NCBI RefSeq assembly: GCF_015751905.1
Contig: NZ_JADOUF010000001.1
Location: forward strand, 4,278,001-4,342,000
Length of the DNA stretch: 64,000 nucleotides
Source of the DNA: Longispora fulva
GTDB taxonomy: Bacteria > Actinomycetota > Actinomycetes > Mycobacteriales > Micromonosporaceae
Reading direction: 5' to 3'
In this document: positions 25,394 through 33,355 of the stretch, in pieces
Layout of the letters: the number at the start of each line of letters is the position of its first letter
Position numbering within the stretch: position 1 is the first letter of the stretch
Made by a program: the position numbers and the translations under genes
The notes under the pieces: generated by a model
Told to the model about the DNA's origin: nothing
The model's input: the letters and a program-made list of their open reading frames with translations, nothing else
The model's database searches: none

Positions 25394-26369
25394 TTCCGCG
25401 CGGCCTGATCTCCGTGCGCTGTTCCCGCCACCAGTCGTAGGTGCGCAGGATCGCGTCGGAGTTGGAGTACTTCGGGGAGAAGCCCAGCCGGTCGCGGGCC
25501 TTGTCGATGCTCACGTACGAGTCGGCCATCAGCTTGTGCAGCAGCCGGCCGTACACCGGTGAGAGTTTCGACTTCTCCAGCAGCGACAGGGCCGCCAGCG
25601 CCGGGCGGGCCGGCAGGGACACGACGCGCCTGCCGTGCCCGGCGGCGTCGAGGACGGCCTGGAAGTCCTCCCGCAGGGTGCCGAACTCGGCGGCCCCCAC
25701 GTTGTAGGTGTCGTTGGCGGTCTCGTCGGGCGCGCGGAGCACGGTGACGACCGCGTCGACCAGGTCGGCGAGGTCGAACATCTGGATCCGGACGTCGCCC
25801 CTGCCGAGGACGGGGAAGTTGTGCCCCTCCTCCGCCCACTCGAACAGCATCGAGAACAGGCCCATCCGGCCGGGGCCGAGGAAGGTCTTGGGGCGCAGGA
25901 CCGGCAGCAGCATCCCTTTGTCGCGATAGGACAGTGCGACCCGTTCGGCCTCGGCCTTGGCCCGGCTGTAGGGGTCGACGGGGAGGTAGGGGTAGTCCTC
26001 GGGGGTGGGCACGACGGTGGGCAGGCCGTACACCGCCGTGGAGGAGATGTAGACGAAGCGGTCGACCCGCGCGGCGTGCGCGGCCTCGAGGACGGCCGTG
26101 GAGCCGTCGACCACGATGGAGCGGATCTGCTCGGCCGGATAGCTGGGCAGGGCCGCCGCGCAGTGCACGACCGCGTCGACCCGGGCCTCCTCCAGCAGCC
26201 GTTGCAGCAGGGCGGTGTCCCGGATGTCGCCGACCACGTGCTTGAGGGCCGGGTCGTCGGCGGGGCGGAGGTCCAGGCCGACCACGTCGTAGCCGTCGGC
26301 GACCAGGCGTTGGACGAGGTGCGAGCCGAGCATGCCGGCCGCGCCGGTGACCAGGATCCGGGCTACCAC
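25329..26369 (-). CDS. NAD-dependent epimerase/dehydratase (extended SDR)
   Basis: The 346-residue protein has the Rossmann motif VTGAAGMLGSHLVQRL, the central FVYISSTAVYG and the catalytic YSRAKAE (YxxxK), and belongs to the sugar-nucleotide epimerase/dehydratase SDRs. It could epimerise, dehydrate or reduce a nucleotide sugar or a prenyl-linked sugar. The GTG at 26369 overlaps the end of the aminotransferase gene by 7 bp and has AAGGTGGG upstream. Next to a UbiA enzyme it recalls the DprE2 epimerase of decaprenyl-arabinose synthesis, but the flavoenzyme partner DprE1 is not in the cluster. Confidence 0.9.
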   Translation of the reverse strand: MVARILVTGAAGMLGSHLVQRLVADGYDVVGLDLRPADDPALKHVVGDIRDTALLQRLLEEARVDAVVHCAAALPSYPAEQIRSIVVDGSTAVLEAAHAARVDRFVYISSTAVYGLPTVVPTPEDYPYLPVDPYSRAKAEAERVALSYRDKGMLLPVLRPKTFLGPGRMGLFSMLFEWAEEGHNFPVLGRGDVRIQMFDLADLVDAVVTVLRAPDETANDTYNVGAAEFGTLREDFQAVLDAAGHGRRVVSLPARPALAALSLLEKSKLSPVYGRLLHKLMADSYVSIDKARDRLGFSPKYSNSDAILRTYDWWREQRTEIRPRGNGRTSRDPWKQGALGVVKFLF

Positions 26370-27778
26370 AGCGAACCCACCTTCTGGGTGACGAACCGGC
26401 GGACGAGCTTGGCCAGGCCCTGGGACAGGGTCGCGTCGAGCGCGTCGACGAACCGTTCGGCCTCGGCCGGCGTCGCGATCAGCGGCGGGGCCACGACCAG
26501 CGGGTTCTTCCCGTTCAGGGTGTAGTAGGTGAAGATGTCGTGATCGGTGTACAGCGCATTGATCACCGAGGTGGTGATGAACTTCGTCCGGAACTGCGGG
26601 TCCTTGGCGATCCCGCCCGGCACGAGCTTGGCGACCAGGTCCAGGAGCCTCGGGCCGCCGTCGAGGAACACGCCCCACAGCGCGCCCGCTCCCGCGACGG
26701 AGGAGACGCTGTCGGGGTGGGCCTTGGCGATCCGTTCGAGGCCGGGCTTGAGGACCCGTTCGAGGTCGCGGGCGCGGGCCGGGTAGTCGTCCTCGACCAC
26801 GACGTTGATCGCCTCGATGGCCGTGGCGCACTCCTCGCCGAAGCCGTAGTACGTGGTGGAGGTGGACTGGACGAGGGAGTCGTTGAGGTTGTCGTAGGCC
26901 TTGCGGAACACCGGTTCGCGGGCGACGAACGCCGAGATGGAGGACTTGCCGCCGCCGAAGGACTTGGAGGTGGTGACGACGTCGGGGACGAGTCCCGGGT
27001 ACCGCATGAAGTAGAACAGGCTGCCGGTCTTCCCCCAGCCGGTGTAGATCTCGTCGAAGACCAGCACGATGTTCTCCCGGGTGCAGATCTCGCGCACCCC
27101 GCGCAGGAACTCCTCCGTGCACCACCGGATCGTCGAGGCGCTGAACGGCTCGATGAGCAGCGCGTAGATGTCGCCCTTGTGCGCGGCCACCAGTGCTTCG
27201 ACGGAGGCCAGGTCGCCGTAGGTGAACACCTGGACGCCCGGGATGCCCGGGAAGGCGAACGTGTTCTGGGCCGAGCCGGTCAGCGAACCGGAGCCGAGCA
27301 GCTTGCCGTGGAAGCTGATGTCGGAGCGCAGGATCGTGTTCCGCTTCCCGCGGTGGTACTTGTACGCCAGCTTCACCGCCCCCTCCACCGCCTCGGCCCC
27401 CGAGTTCGGGAAGAACGACATGCTCAGGTCCCCGGGCAGCAGCTGGGCGAGGTTGTGCCCGAGCGCGGCGAGATACGGCGAGAAGTAGGTCTTGTGTACC
27501 TCCATCCGCTTGTTCTCCCCGAAGCGCCGCCGGGCGGCCAGGATCCGGGGATGGTTGTGCCCGTGGTTGAGCACCCCCACGCCCCCGGTGAAGTCGAGCA
27601 CCTTCCGGCCGTCGCGCAGGTGCAGGTACGCGCCCTCCGCGTGGTCCACGAGCTCCCGGCCGAAGCCGAAGGACGTCATCAGCGACACCTGGGACCTGTT
27701 GACGTAGCTGCGGTACAGGTCGTGCACCTGCTGGACGTCGAGGGCCTCCGCGGCCCCGACTGTGATCAACTCGGACAT
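26363..27778 (-). CDS. Class III PLP-dependent aminotransferase
   Basis: The 471-residue protein shows the class III fold: VLDFTGGVGVLNHGHNHPRI, the cofactor phosphate region FFPNSGAEAVEGAVKLAYKYH, the Asp that holds the pyridine nitrogen in IVLVFDEIYTGWGKTG and the Schiff-base Lys in TTSKSFGGGKSS. Such enzymes aminate aldehydes or ketones at the end of a chain (diaminobutyrate, GABA, ornithine types). Its ATG overlaps the preceding GT4 stop by one base (TGATG). In this operon it probably installs an amine on the sugar, polyol or headgroup that the neighbouring glycosyltransferases and prenyltransferase handle (inference). Confidence 0.9.
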   Translation of the reverse strand: MSELITVGAAEALDVQQVHDLYRSYVNRSQVSLMTSFGFGRELVDHAEGAYLHLRDGRKVLDFTGGVGVLNHGHNHPRILAARRRFGENKRMEVHKTYFSPYLAALGHNLAQLLPGDLSMSFFPNSGAEAVEGAVKLAYKYHRGKRNTILRSDISFHGKLLGSGSLTGSAQNTFAFPGIPGVQVFTYGDLASVEALVAAHKGDIYALLIEPFSASTIRWCTEEFLRGVREICTRENIVLVFDEIYTGWGKTGSLFYFMRYPGLVPDVVTTSKSFGGGKSSISAFVAREPVFRKAYDNLNDSLVQSTSTTYYGFGEECATAIEAINVVVEDDYPARARDLERVLKPGLERIAKAHPDSVSSVAGAGALWGVFLDGGPRLLDLVAKLVPGGIAKDPQFRTKFITTSVINALYTDHDIFTYYTLNGKNPLVVAPPLIATPAEAERFVDALDATLSQGLAKLVRRFVTQKVGSLW

Positions 27779-28902
27779 CAGTTGCTCCTGATCTTGTCGA
27801 TGAGGCGTTCGTACGCGTCGAGGCCGGCGTCGACCCCGAAGAGGGCCAGGGCCCGGTCAGACAGTTCGGCGCGCCGTTCCGGCGGGGTGGCGCGCAGGGT
27901 TTCGATGGCCGCGACGATCGCGTCGGGGTCCTGAGGCGGGATGAGCAGCCCGAAGCCGGTGAGCTGGATCGGCACCCGGCCGCCGGCCACGTCCGCGGCG
28001 ATCACGGGCACGCCGGCGATCATGGCTTCGGCCTGGACGATGCCGAAGGACTCGTACAGGCTGGGCAGGGCGAACAGGTCGATCGACGCGTAGAAGTCGT
28101 CGATGGCCCGCCCGCGCAGCAGCCCGAGGATCCGGACCCGGCCGTCGTCGCCGGCCGCCGCGCGCACCCGGTCGATCACGCTGCCGCCGGCGATGTTCTC
28201 GTAGTCCCCGGCGATCAGCAGCCGCGCGTCGGGGTCCGGCAGCCGACGGAACGCCGTGACCAGGTACTCGATCCCCTTCTCCTCGGCGACCCTGCCCATG
28301 AACCCGACATGCAGCCCCCCGGTCTCCCGCAGCGACGGCGCGCCGCCCCGCCGGTCCACACTGGGCGCGGGGATCGCGTGCCAGCCGGAGCGTTGCAGCG
28401 CCGGCAGGATCCGCGAGTGGCGCGCCTGGTCGTCGCTGTTGACCACGACGGCCGCCGAGCGGCGCAGCGCGATCCGGGCGGACAGGTCGGTGGCGGCCGA
28501 CGCGGCCGAGGACACCAGGCCGTCGGGGAGCCACAGGTCCAGGTGGTAGGTGGTGAGGATCGGGGTCCGGCCCACCAGGTGCGAGATCGCACCTGCCTCC
28601 AGCATCGGCAGGTGCAGGTGCACCACCTCGGACTCGCGGACGATCCGGGCGGCGAGGGTGGGGAACCCGGCGCTGATCAGGCCCCGGCTGATCCCGAAGC
28701 TGACCGGGGCGCGGAAGACGTGCACGCCGCTGATCACCTCGTGCCGGGGCAGGGCGGGGTCGTGCCGCTGGCAGACGACGGCCACCCGGCGGCCCCGGGC
28801 GGCGAAGCCCTCGGCGAGCAGCCGGGCGGCCTCGGTCAGGCCGCTGACGTAGGGGGCGTAGTAGTTCAGGACGACGGCGAGGTCAAACCGCTTCGACGAC
28901 AC
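27778..28902 (-). CDS. GT4 glycosyltransferase
   Basis: The 374-residue GT-B enzyme has an N-terminal acceptor domain (LNYYAPYVSGLTEAARLLAEG, VVHLHLPMLEAG) and a C-terminal donor domain (LHVGFMGRVAEEKGIEYLV, and the EX7E motif in SLYESFGIVQAEAMIAG). It is a retaining glycosyltransferase that probably adds a sugar to a lipid acceptor on the cytoplasmic face. AAAGGAG stands seven bases before the GTG start. It is third in the operon, 13 bp after the membrane-protein gene, and overlaps the aminotransferase gene by one base. Confidence 0.9.
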   Translation of the reverse strand: MSSKRFDLAVVLNYYAPYVSGLTEAARLLAEGFAARGRRVAVVCQRHDPALPRHEVISGVHVFRAPVSFGISRGLISAGFPTLAARIVRESEVVHLHLPMLEAGAISHLVGRTPILTTYHLDLWLPDGLVSSAASAATDLSARIALRRSAAVVVNSDDQARHSRILPALQRSGWHAIPAPSVDRRGGAPSLRETGGLHVGFMGRVAEEKGIEYLVTAFRRLPDPDARLLIAGDYENIAGGSVIDRVRAAAGDDGRVRILGLLRGRAIDDFYASIDLFALPSLYESFGIVQAEAMIAGVPVIAADVAGGRVPIQLTGFGLLIPPQDPDAIVAAIETLRATPPERRAELSDRALALFGVDAGLDAYERLIDKIRSN

Positions 28903-28915
28903 GGGTACTCCTTTC

Positions 28916-29860
28916 TCAGGTATTGGCGAGGCGGGCCCAGCCCAGGGCGGTCAGGGACGTCAGCACCTCGCACAGCACGCAGACCAGGCGGCTGGCGACG
29001 GCGACCACCCCGGCGACGGACCACGGCACGACAGTGGCGAGGGCCGCCATCAGCACGAGTTCGCGCACCCCCCAGCCGTCCGGGAGGATCAGGGCGAGGC
29101 TGCCGGCGACCGTCGCCAGCGCGAACGCCCCGACCCCGACCGGCAGCCCGGCGACCGGGTCCGCGCCGCACAGCAGGAGCAGCGCCCACAGGTGCAGCCC
29201 GGACACCAGCCAGGAGACCGTGGCGACCACCAACGCCTTCCGGGTACCGGGTGCCGGCGCCGGCTCCTCGCGCCGCAGCAGCCGGGCCGCCCGGACCAGC
29301 GCCCCGTGCAGGATCCCCGGCCGGACCACACAGGCCACGACCAGCGCGGCGGGCCCGAGCAGCCAGAACGCGTGCCGGCCCAGGACGGCCGGCCCGACGA
29401 GCAGTCCGACGGCGGCCCCGGTCAGGGTGGTGACCCCGAGGCTGACGACGTACGCGCCGACCATCCGGGACGCCGGCACGCCGAGGCGTCTTCCGAGCCC
29501 GACGTGGGTGAGGACGCCCCACACCCGGCCGGGCACGTACTTGCTCAACTGCCCGAGGAAGAAGATCCGCGCGCCGGCCGCCGGCCCGATCCGGTCGGCG
29601 AGCAGGGCCCGCCAGGAGGCCATCCCGAGCACGAGGCCGGCGATGTTCGCGGCGCACGCGGCGAGCAGCAGCGGGGCGGCCCCGGGCCGGCCGAACAGGT
29701 CGAGCACCCGGGGGCCGTCCTCGCGCAGCGCCGACCAGAGCGCGAACCCGACCGCGCCGAGCACGACGACGGTGACGCCCGCCCGCAGCACCCGGCCCCA
29801 CGCCCCACGGCCTTCCGCGACCGTGTTCCGCGCGGGACCCGCCGCATCCTGGCCGGTCAT
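28916..29860 (-). CDS. LPG-synthase-like transmembrane protein
   Basis: The 314-residue protein has about eight hydrophobic helices and fits the lysylphosphatidylglycerol synthase TM family (UPF0104/AglD-like), with FLGQLSKYVPGRVWGVLTHVG as the recognisable core and DGWGVRELVLMAALATVVPW near the end. Stand-alone members occur with glycosyltransferases and are thought to move or modify lipid-linked sugars. The soluble aminoacyl-transferase domain of MprF is absent. It overlaps the GT2 gene by ATGA. A role in flipping the glycolipid made by this operon is plausible but unproven. Confidence 0.82.
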   Translation of the reverse strand: MTGQDAAGPARNTVAEGRGAWGRVLRAGVTVVVLGAVGFALWSALREDGPRVLDLFGRPGAAPLLLAACAANIAGLVLGMASWRALLADRIGPAAGARIFFLGQLSKYVPGRVWGVLTHVGLGRRLGVPASRMVGAYVVSLGVTTLTGAAVGLLVGPAVLGRHAFWLLGPAALVVACVVRPGILHGALVRAARLLRREEPAPAPGTRKALVVATVSWLVSGLHLWALLLLCGADPVAGLPVGVGAFALATVAGSLALILPDGWGVRELVLMAALATVVPWSVAGVVAVASRLVCVLCEVLTSLTALGWARLANT

Positions 29861-30837
29861 GACCGCACCGGGGTCGGGCTCGGCTTCGGCGCGGCCCACC
29901 GGACCGCCCCGACCACGGCCCCCGCGACCAGGGCCACATGGGTGAGCAGGTGCAAAACGAGGAAGAACCCCAGGAACAGTGGCCCCTTCCGCCCGGCGAC
30001 GAACCGGGCGAGCCCCACGTCGGCGAGCACGAACAACGCCACGAATCCCAGCGGCACCGCCCAGAACCCCGTGCCCGCCAACGGCAGCGTGACCAGGGCC
30101 ATCCCGACGGCGAGAATCCCCAGCGGACGGTTGGCCTTCAGCCCGGCGGAACGCTGCCGGCGGGCGGCCAGGACGGTCGGCACGAGCTGCTGGGAGCGGC
30201 GGAACTGCTCGCGCAGCAGCGGGCCCAGCCGGTCCTCGTCGTCGTGGTAGGCGACGACCCGGTCGGTGAGCAGGATCCGGTACCGGGCGGCGAGCCGCTC
30301 GCTGTACTCCAGGTCCTCCGAGTCGCGCAGCCGCTCGTCGAACGGCCCGACCTCGTCGAACACGGCGCGCGGCACGGCGGCCTGGGCGAAGAAGGCTGTG
30401 GCCGTCTCCCCCACGCCCCGGGCCCGCCAGAAGTGCGAGTGCAGCACCTTGTAGTGCTCCACCAGGCCGTCCTCGACGAGTGGCGTGTCGGCGAGGATGC
30501 CGTGCACGCAGCCCAGGCCGGGGTCGGCGTCGAGAAACGCGACGGCGTTGGCCAGCGCGTCGGGGGCCAGGGCCTCGTCGGAGTCGAGGAAGAACAGCAC
30601 CTCGCCGGAACTGGCGGCCACCCCCCGGTTCCGGGCGGCGGACACGCCCTGGTTGCCGGGGCTCTCCAGCAGCGTGCACGGGTAGCGGCCGATGACGTCC
30701 CGCGAGCCGTCCGTACTGCCGTCGTCCACCACGATCACCTCGGCGGGCGGGTGGGTCTGGGCGTACACCGAGTCCAGGCACAGCGCGAGGGTCTTCGCGT
30801 AGTTGTAGTTCGGGATCACCACCGAAACGGTCTTCAC
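29857..30837 (-). CDS. Membrane GT2 glycosyltransferase
   Basis: The 326-residue protein has a GT-A domain (VVIPNYNYAKTLALCLDSV, VVDDGSTDGS, the DxD-like EVLFFLDSDEALAPDAL, and the ED motif RDSEDLEYSERLA) and three C-terminal hydrophobic segments. It should transfer a sugar from an NDP-sugar or prenyl-phosphate sugar at the membrane. The GTG at 30837 places the first beta strand right after the start. It is the first gene of the seven-gene operon; the heptamer-repeat element at 30861-30878 lies 24 bp upstream. Confidence 0.9.
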   Translation of the reverse strand: MKTVSVVIPNYNYAKTLALCLDSVYAQTHPPAEVIVVDDGSTDGSRDVIGRYPCTLLESPGNQGVSAARNRGVAASSGEVLFFLDSDEALAPDALANAVAFLDADPGLGCVHGILADTPLVEDGLVEHYKVLHSHFWRARGVGETATAFFAQAAVPRAVFDEVGPFDERLRDSEDLEYSERLAARYRILLTDRVVAYHDDEDRLGPLLREQFRRSQQLVPTVLAARRQRSAGLKANRPLGILAVGMALVTLPLAGTGFWAVPLGFVALFVLADVGLARFVAGRKGPLFLGFFLVLHLLTHVALVAGAVVGAVRWAAPKPSPTPVRS

Positions 30838-30860
30838 GCGGCACAGTGGATGCCCCGCCG

Positions 30861-30878
30861 CTATCGGCCCGTTATCGC
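30861..30878. promoter_or_regulatory. SARP-type direct heptamer repeat, copy 1
   Basis: cTATCGg-CCCG-tTATCGc: two heptamers sharing TATCG, separated by 4 bp (11-bp period), as in sites bound by SARP regulators. The larger 21-bp block 30856-30876 is 20/21 identical to 31915-31935. It lies 24 bp before the GT2 operon and 95 bp before the deformylase gene. Protein binding is inferred. Confidence 0.55.
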
Positions 30879-30972
30879 GGCACTGTCGGACGAACCGAGG
30901 GTGGTCGGCCGGGGCCCCGATGTGGAACTGTGCAGGGACACGACATGGACGTCGCGAGATGGGAGTGCGCGG

Positions 30973-31539
30973 ATGGCCCTCGCCAAGAGTGATCGCAGTT
31001 GGATTTCCGGCCTCGCGGGGGAAGGCATCGTCACCCTCGGTGACCCCCGTCTGAAGGCCCAGACCGTCGGGGTCGCCGACGTGGACGACGTGGCCGAACT
31101 GCTCACGATCCTGGTGGAGCGGCTGCGGTCCCTCAACGGGGCCGGGCTGTCCGCGCCACAGATCGGGGCGTCGGTGAAGGTCACCGTCGTGGAGGTCCGC
31201 AAGACCGACGTGTTCCCGGACCGGCCGGAGTTTCCCTTGCTCCAGATGGTCAACCCGGTGATCGTGGCCCGCTCCCAGACCAGCATCACGGACTGGGAGG
31301 GCTGCTTCGTCGTCCCCGGGCTGATGGGTCTGGTGCCGCGCGCGGAGACCGTGACCGTGGAGTACGTCTCCCCGGAGGGCGAGCGGGTCGCGAGCGAGTT
31401 CTCCGGGTACGTGGCCCGGGTGATCCAGCACGAGCTCGACCACCTCGACGGGGTCGAGTTCCTCAGTCGGATGCCGTCGCTGGAGACCCTGACGACGGTG
31501 CAGAACTTCGTGGACTTCCACCGGGGCAAGCAGGAGTGA
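30973..31539 (+). CDS. def: Peptide deformylase paralogue
   Basis: The 188-residue protein has motif 1 GAGLSAPQIG (residues 56-65), metal Cys111 in DWEGCFVVPGL, and motif 3 IQHELDHLDG with the two metal His and catalytic Glu154. It should remove the formyl group from nascent proteins. Motif 2 is EGCFV, where the usual form is EGCLS, so it is not a textbook housekeeping copy. GGGAG lies six bases before the ATG. It sits between two copies of a shared regulatory element and beside a probable biosynthetic operon; deformylase paralogues sometimes confer resistance to deformylase inhibitors (family knowledge), but no such product is evident here. Confidence 0.9.
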   Translation: MALAKSDRSWISGLAGEGIVTLGDPRLKAQTVGVADVDDVAELLTILVERLRSLNGAGLSAPQIGASVKVTVVEVRKTDVFPDRPEFPLLQMVNPVIVARSQTSITDWEGCFVVPGLMGLVPRAETVTVEYVSPEGERVASEFSGYVARVIQHELDHLDGVEFLSRMPSLETLTTVQNFVDFHRGKQE

Positions 31540-31870
31540 GCAGGACGACGCCGGCCCGCAGCCACGTGGGGTGCAGCCGCGCCGGGTAGCCGAGCACGAC
31601 CAGGTCGGCGCCCAGCACCGCCTCGCGGGCACTGTCGGCGACGCACACCCCGACGCCGAGGCGGCGCAGGGTGCCGGCGAGGTCGGGGGGCAGGGTCGGC
31701 GTACCCGTCGAGGGGTCGAACCACGCGACGTGGGTGAGCGACGGCAGCCCCCTGGCCAGGGCCCGGACCTGGGTCGCGGCGTCGGCGACCTGGCCGAGGA
31801 CGCCGGCCGTGAGCACGCCGGGGGGCAGCAGGACGCGGGCCGCCGCGACGAGGGACCACGCGTCGGGCAT
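31463..31870 (-). CDS. Short ornithine-cyclodeaminase-like protein
   Basis: The 135-residue frame has a good GGAGG nine bases before its ATG. Its middle (HVAWFDPSTG, then VADSAREAVLGADLVVLGYP and LRAGVVLL) matches the NAD-binding half of ornithine cyclodeaminase/mu-crystallin proteins, which are about 320 residues. The catalytic N-terminal part is missing and the GxGxxA nucleotide loop is poor (GVLGQVADA). It is either a domain-sized derivative or a truncated gene. Its 3' end overlaps the deformylase gene by 77 bp on the opposite strand. Copy 2 of the shared heptamer element lies 50 bp upstream. Confidence 0.5.
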   Translation of the reverse strand: MPDAWSLVAAARVLLPPGVLTAGVLGQVADAATQVRALARGLPSLTHVAWFDPSTGTPTLPPDLAGTLRRLGVGVCVADSAREAVLGADLVVLGYPARLHPTWLRAGVVLLTPACPGGSPRSSAPSSGSPATASD

Positions 31871-31919
31871 GGGGTGAGACCTCCGGGGGCACGGGGGACG
31901 GCGATCCTCGCAGGCGCCG

Positions 31920-31937
31920 CTATCGGCCCGGTATCCC
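31920..31937. promoter_or_regulatory. SARP-type direct heptamer repeat, copy 2
   Basis: cTATCGg-CCCG-gTATCcc has the same heptamer-4 bp-heptamer layout as copy 1 and lies in the divergent region between the cyclodeaminase-like gene and the leader ORF of the sugar-binding protein. The surrounding 21 bp are 20/21 identical to copy 1. Confidence 0.5.
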
Positions 31938-32024
31938 CGCCGGTGAAAGCGCGACGATAGTGAGTCGATGGTCCCGGGTTGTGCACTGTGTCCGTTCCGT
32001 TGACACAGGCATGAGGGAGATCCG

Positions 32025-32081
32025 ATGTTCCGCGAAGAGACGCACTGGGGCAGCGCGCCGAGGCTGCGGGGCGGGCGGTGA
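32025..32081 (+). CDS. 18-codon leader ORF, coupled to binding-protein gene
   Basis: MFREETHWGSAPRLRGGR has its own ribosome site (AGGGAG, six bases before the ATG), and its TGA overlaps the GTG of the lipoprotein gene (GTGA). The downstream GTG has only a weak site, so translation is probably coupled through this leader. I do not recognise the peptide. Confidence 0.45.
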   Translation: MFREETHWGSAPRLRGGR

Positions 32082-33355
32082 GGCGCCGCGCGCTGCTGGC
32101 CGCCGGGCTGGCCGTCACCCTACTCGGCGTCGCGGCCTGCGGCGACGCGGGTTCCGGCGGGAGCAAGGGGGACGGTGGGACGCTGAAGGTCTGGTTCCAG
32201 GAGGACTCGGTCCCCGACAAGATCATGAAGGACCTGAACGACGAGTTCGAGAAGAAGCACGGCGTGAAGGTCAAGTACGAGATGCAGTACTGGACCGGCA
32301 TCCAGCAGAAGCTCACCAAGTCGTTCGCGGACGGCACCGGGCCGGACGTGTTCGAGACCGGCAACACCCAGAACGCGGCGTTCGCCAAGGCCGGGGCCCT
32401 GACGGACCTGACAGACAAGGTCGCCGACCTGGGCGGACAGGACTGGCTGCCGGGGCTCGCGGAGTCGGGCAGGTGGGACGGCAAGCAGTACGGCGTGCCG
32501 TTCTACGCCTCGAACCGGGTCGTGGTGTACCGCAAGGACATGTTCGACAAGGCCGGCGTGACCCCGCCGAAAACCCAGGACGAGTGGCTGGCCGTCGCGA
32601 GGAAGCTCCAGGACACCTTCGGCGCGGCCGACCCGGCCTTCCAGCCGCTGCTGCTGCCCGGTTCCTACTGGTTCGCGCTGGCCGGTTTCGTCTGGGACCA
32701 GGGCGGCGAGCTGGCGGTGCGGGGCCCCTCCGGTGCGTGGAAGGGCTCCCTGGACACCCCGCAGGCCAAGGCCGGCATGCGGTACTACCAGGACCTGTTC
32801 CGGTACTCGAAGCTCGCCCCGGACAGCACCGAGGACCACCCGCGCAGCTCGGACGTGTTCGCGCAGGGCAAGACGGCGATGATGCTGTCACTGCCGCTGT
32901 ACTACAAGGAGTCCATCGCCGCCGACCCGTCCCTGGACGGCAGGATCGGGGTGTTCCCGATCCCGGGCCGCACCGCCGAGAAGACCAGCTCGGTCTTCGT
33001 CGGCGGCTCGAACATCGCGGTGCCGAAGAGCTCGAAGAACCAGGCCCTGGCGTACGAGTACGTGAAGCTGATCACCGGGGAGAAGTGGCAGACCCGGCTC
33101 GTCCAGTCGGCCGGCAACTGGTACGTGCCCAACAAGGTGTCCCTCGGCGCGGCCGTCGCGAACGATCCCGTGATGAACATCGTGGTGGCCGCCGCCAAGC
33201 TCGGGAAGGTGCCGCCGACCGATCCGCGCTGGGCCGCCGTGGAGGAGGAGCCGCAGATCATCCGGCAGTACATGATCGGGGTGCTCAAGGGCGGCGACAT
33301 CGACGCGCTAGCGGCGGAGGCGAGCGCGGAGATCACCCGGCGGATGAAGGAGTAG
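32078..33355 (+). CDS. Orphan sugar-binding lipoprotein
   Basis: The 425-residue protein has a lipoprotein signal with lipobox GVAAC, then a MalE-type binding protein (LKVWFQEDSVPDKIMKDLN, GPDVFETGNTQNAAFAKAG, YGVPFYASNRVVVYRKDMF, VGGSNIAVPKSSKNQALAY). It should bind an oligosaccharide or similar solute at the cell surface. No permease or ATPase gene follows; the next gene is convergent and overlaps it by 48 bp. It may serve a transporter elsewhere or act as a sensor. Start GTG 32078 is set by the signal peptide and the coupled leader ORF. Confidence 0.88.
   Translation: MRRRALLAAGLAVTLLGVAACGDAGSGGSKGDGGTLKVWFQEDSVPDKIMKDLNDEFEKKHGVKVKYEMQYWTGIQQKLTKSFADGTGPDVFETGNTQNAAFAKAGALTDLTDKVADLGGQDWLPGLAESGRWDGKQYGVPFYASNRVVVYRKDMFDKAGVTPPKTQDEWLAVARKLQDTFGAADPAFQPLLLPGSYWFALAGFVWDQGGELAVRGPSGAWKGSLDTPQAKAGMRYYQDLFRYSKLAPDSTEDHPRSSDVFAQGKTAMMLSLPLYYKESIAADPSLDGRIGVFPIPGRTAEKTSSVFVGGSNIAVPKSSKNQALAYEYVKLITGEKWQTRLVQSAGNWYVPNKVSLGAAVANDPVMNIVVAAAKLGKVPPTDPRWAAVEEEPQIIRQYMIGVLKGGDIDALAAEASAEITRRMKE

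Noticed and set aside
32000-32005. TTGACA as a promoter -35 for the lipoprotein gene
   Set aside because: The matching -10 would fall on the leader ORF start after its ribosome site, so it cannot drive that ORF.
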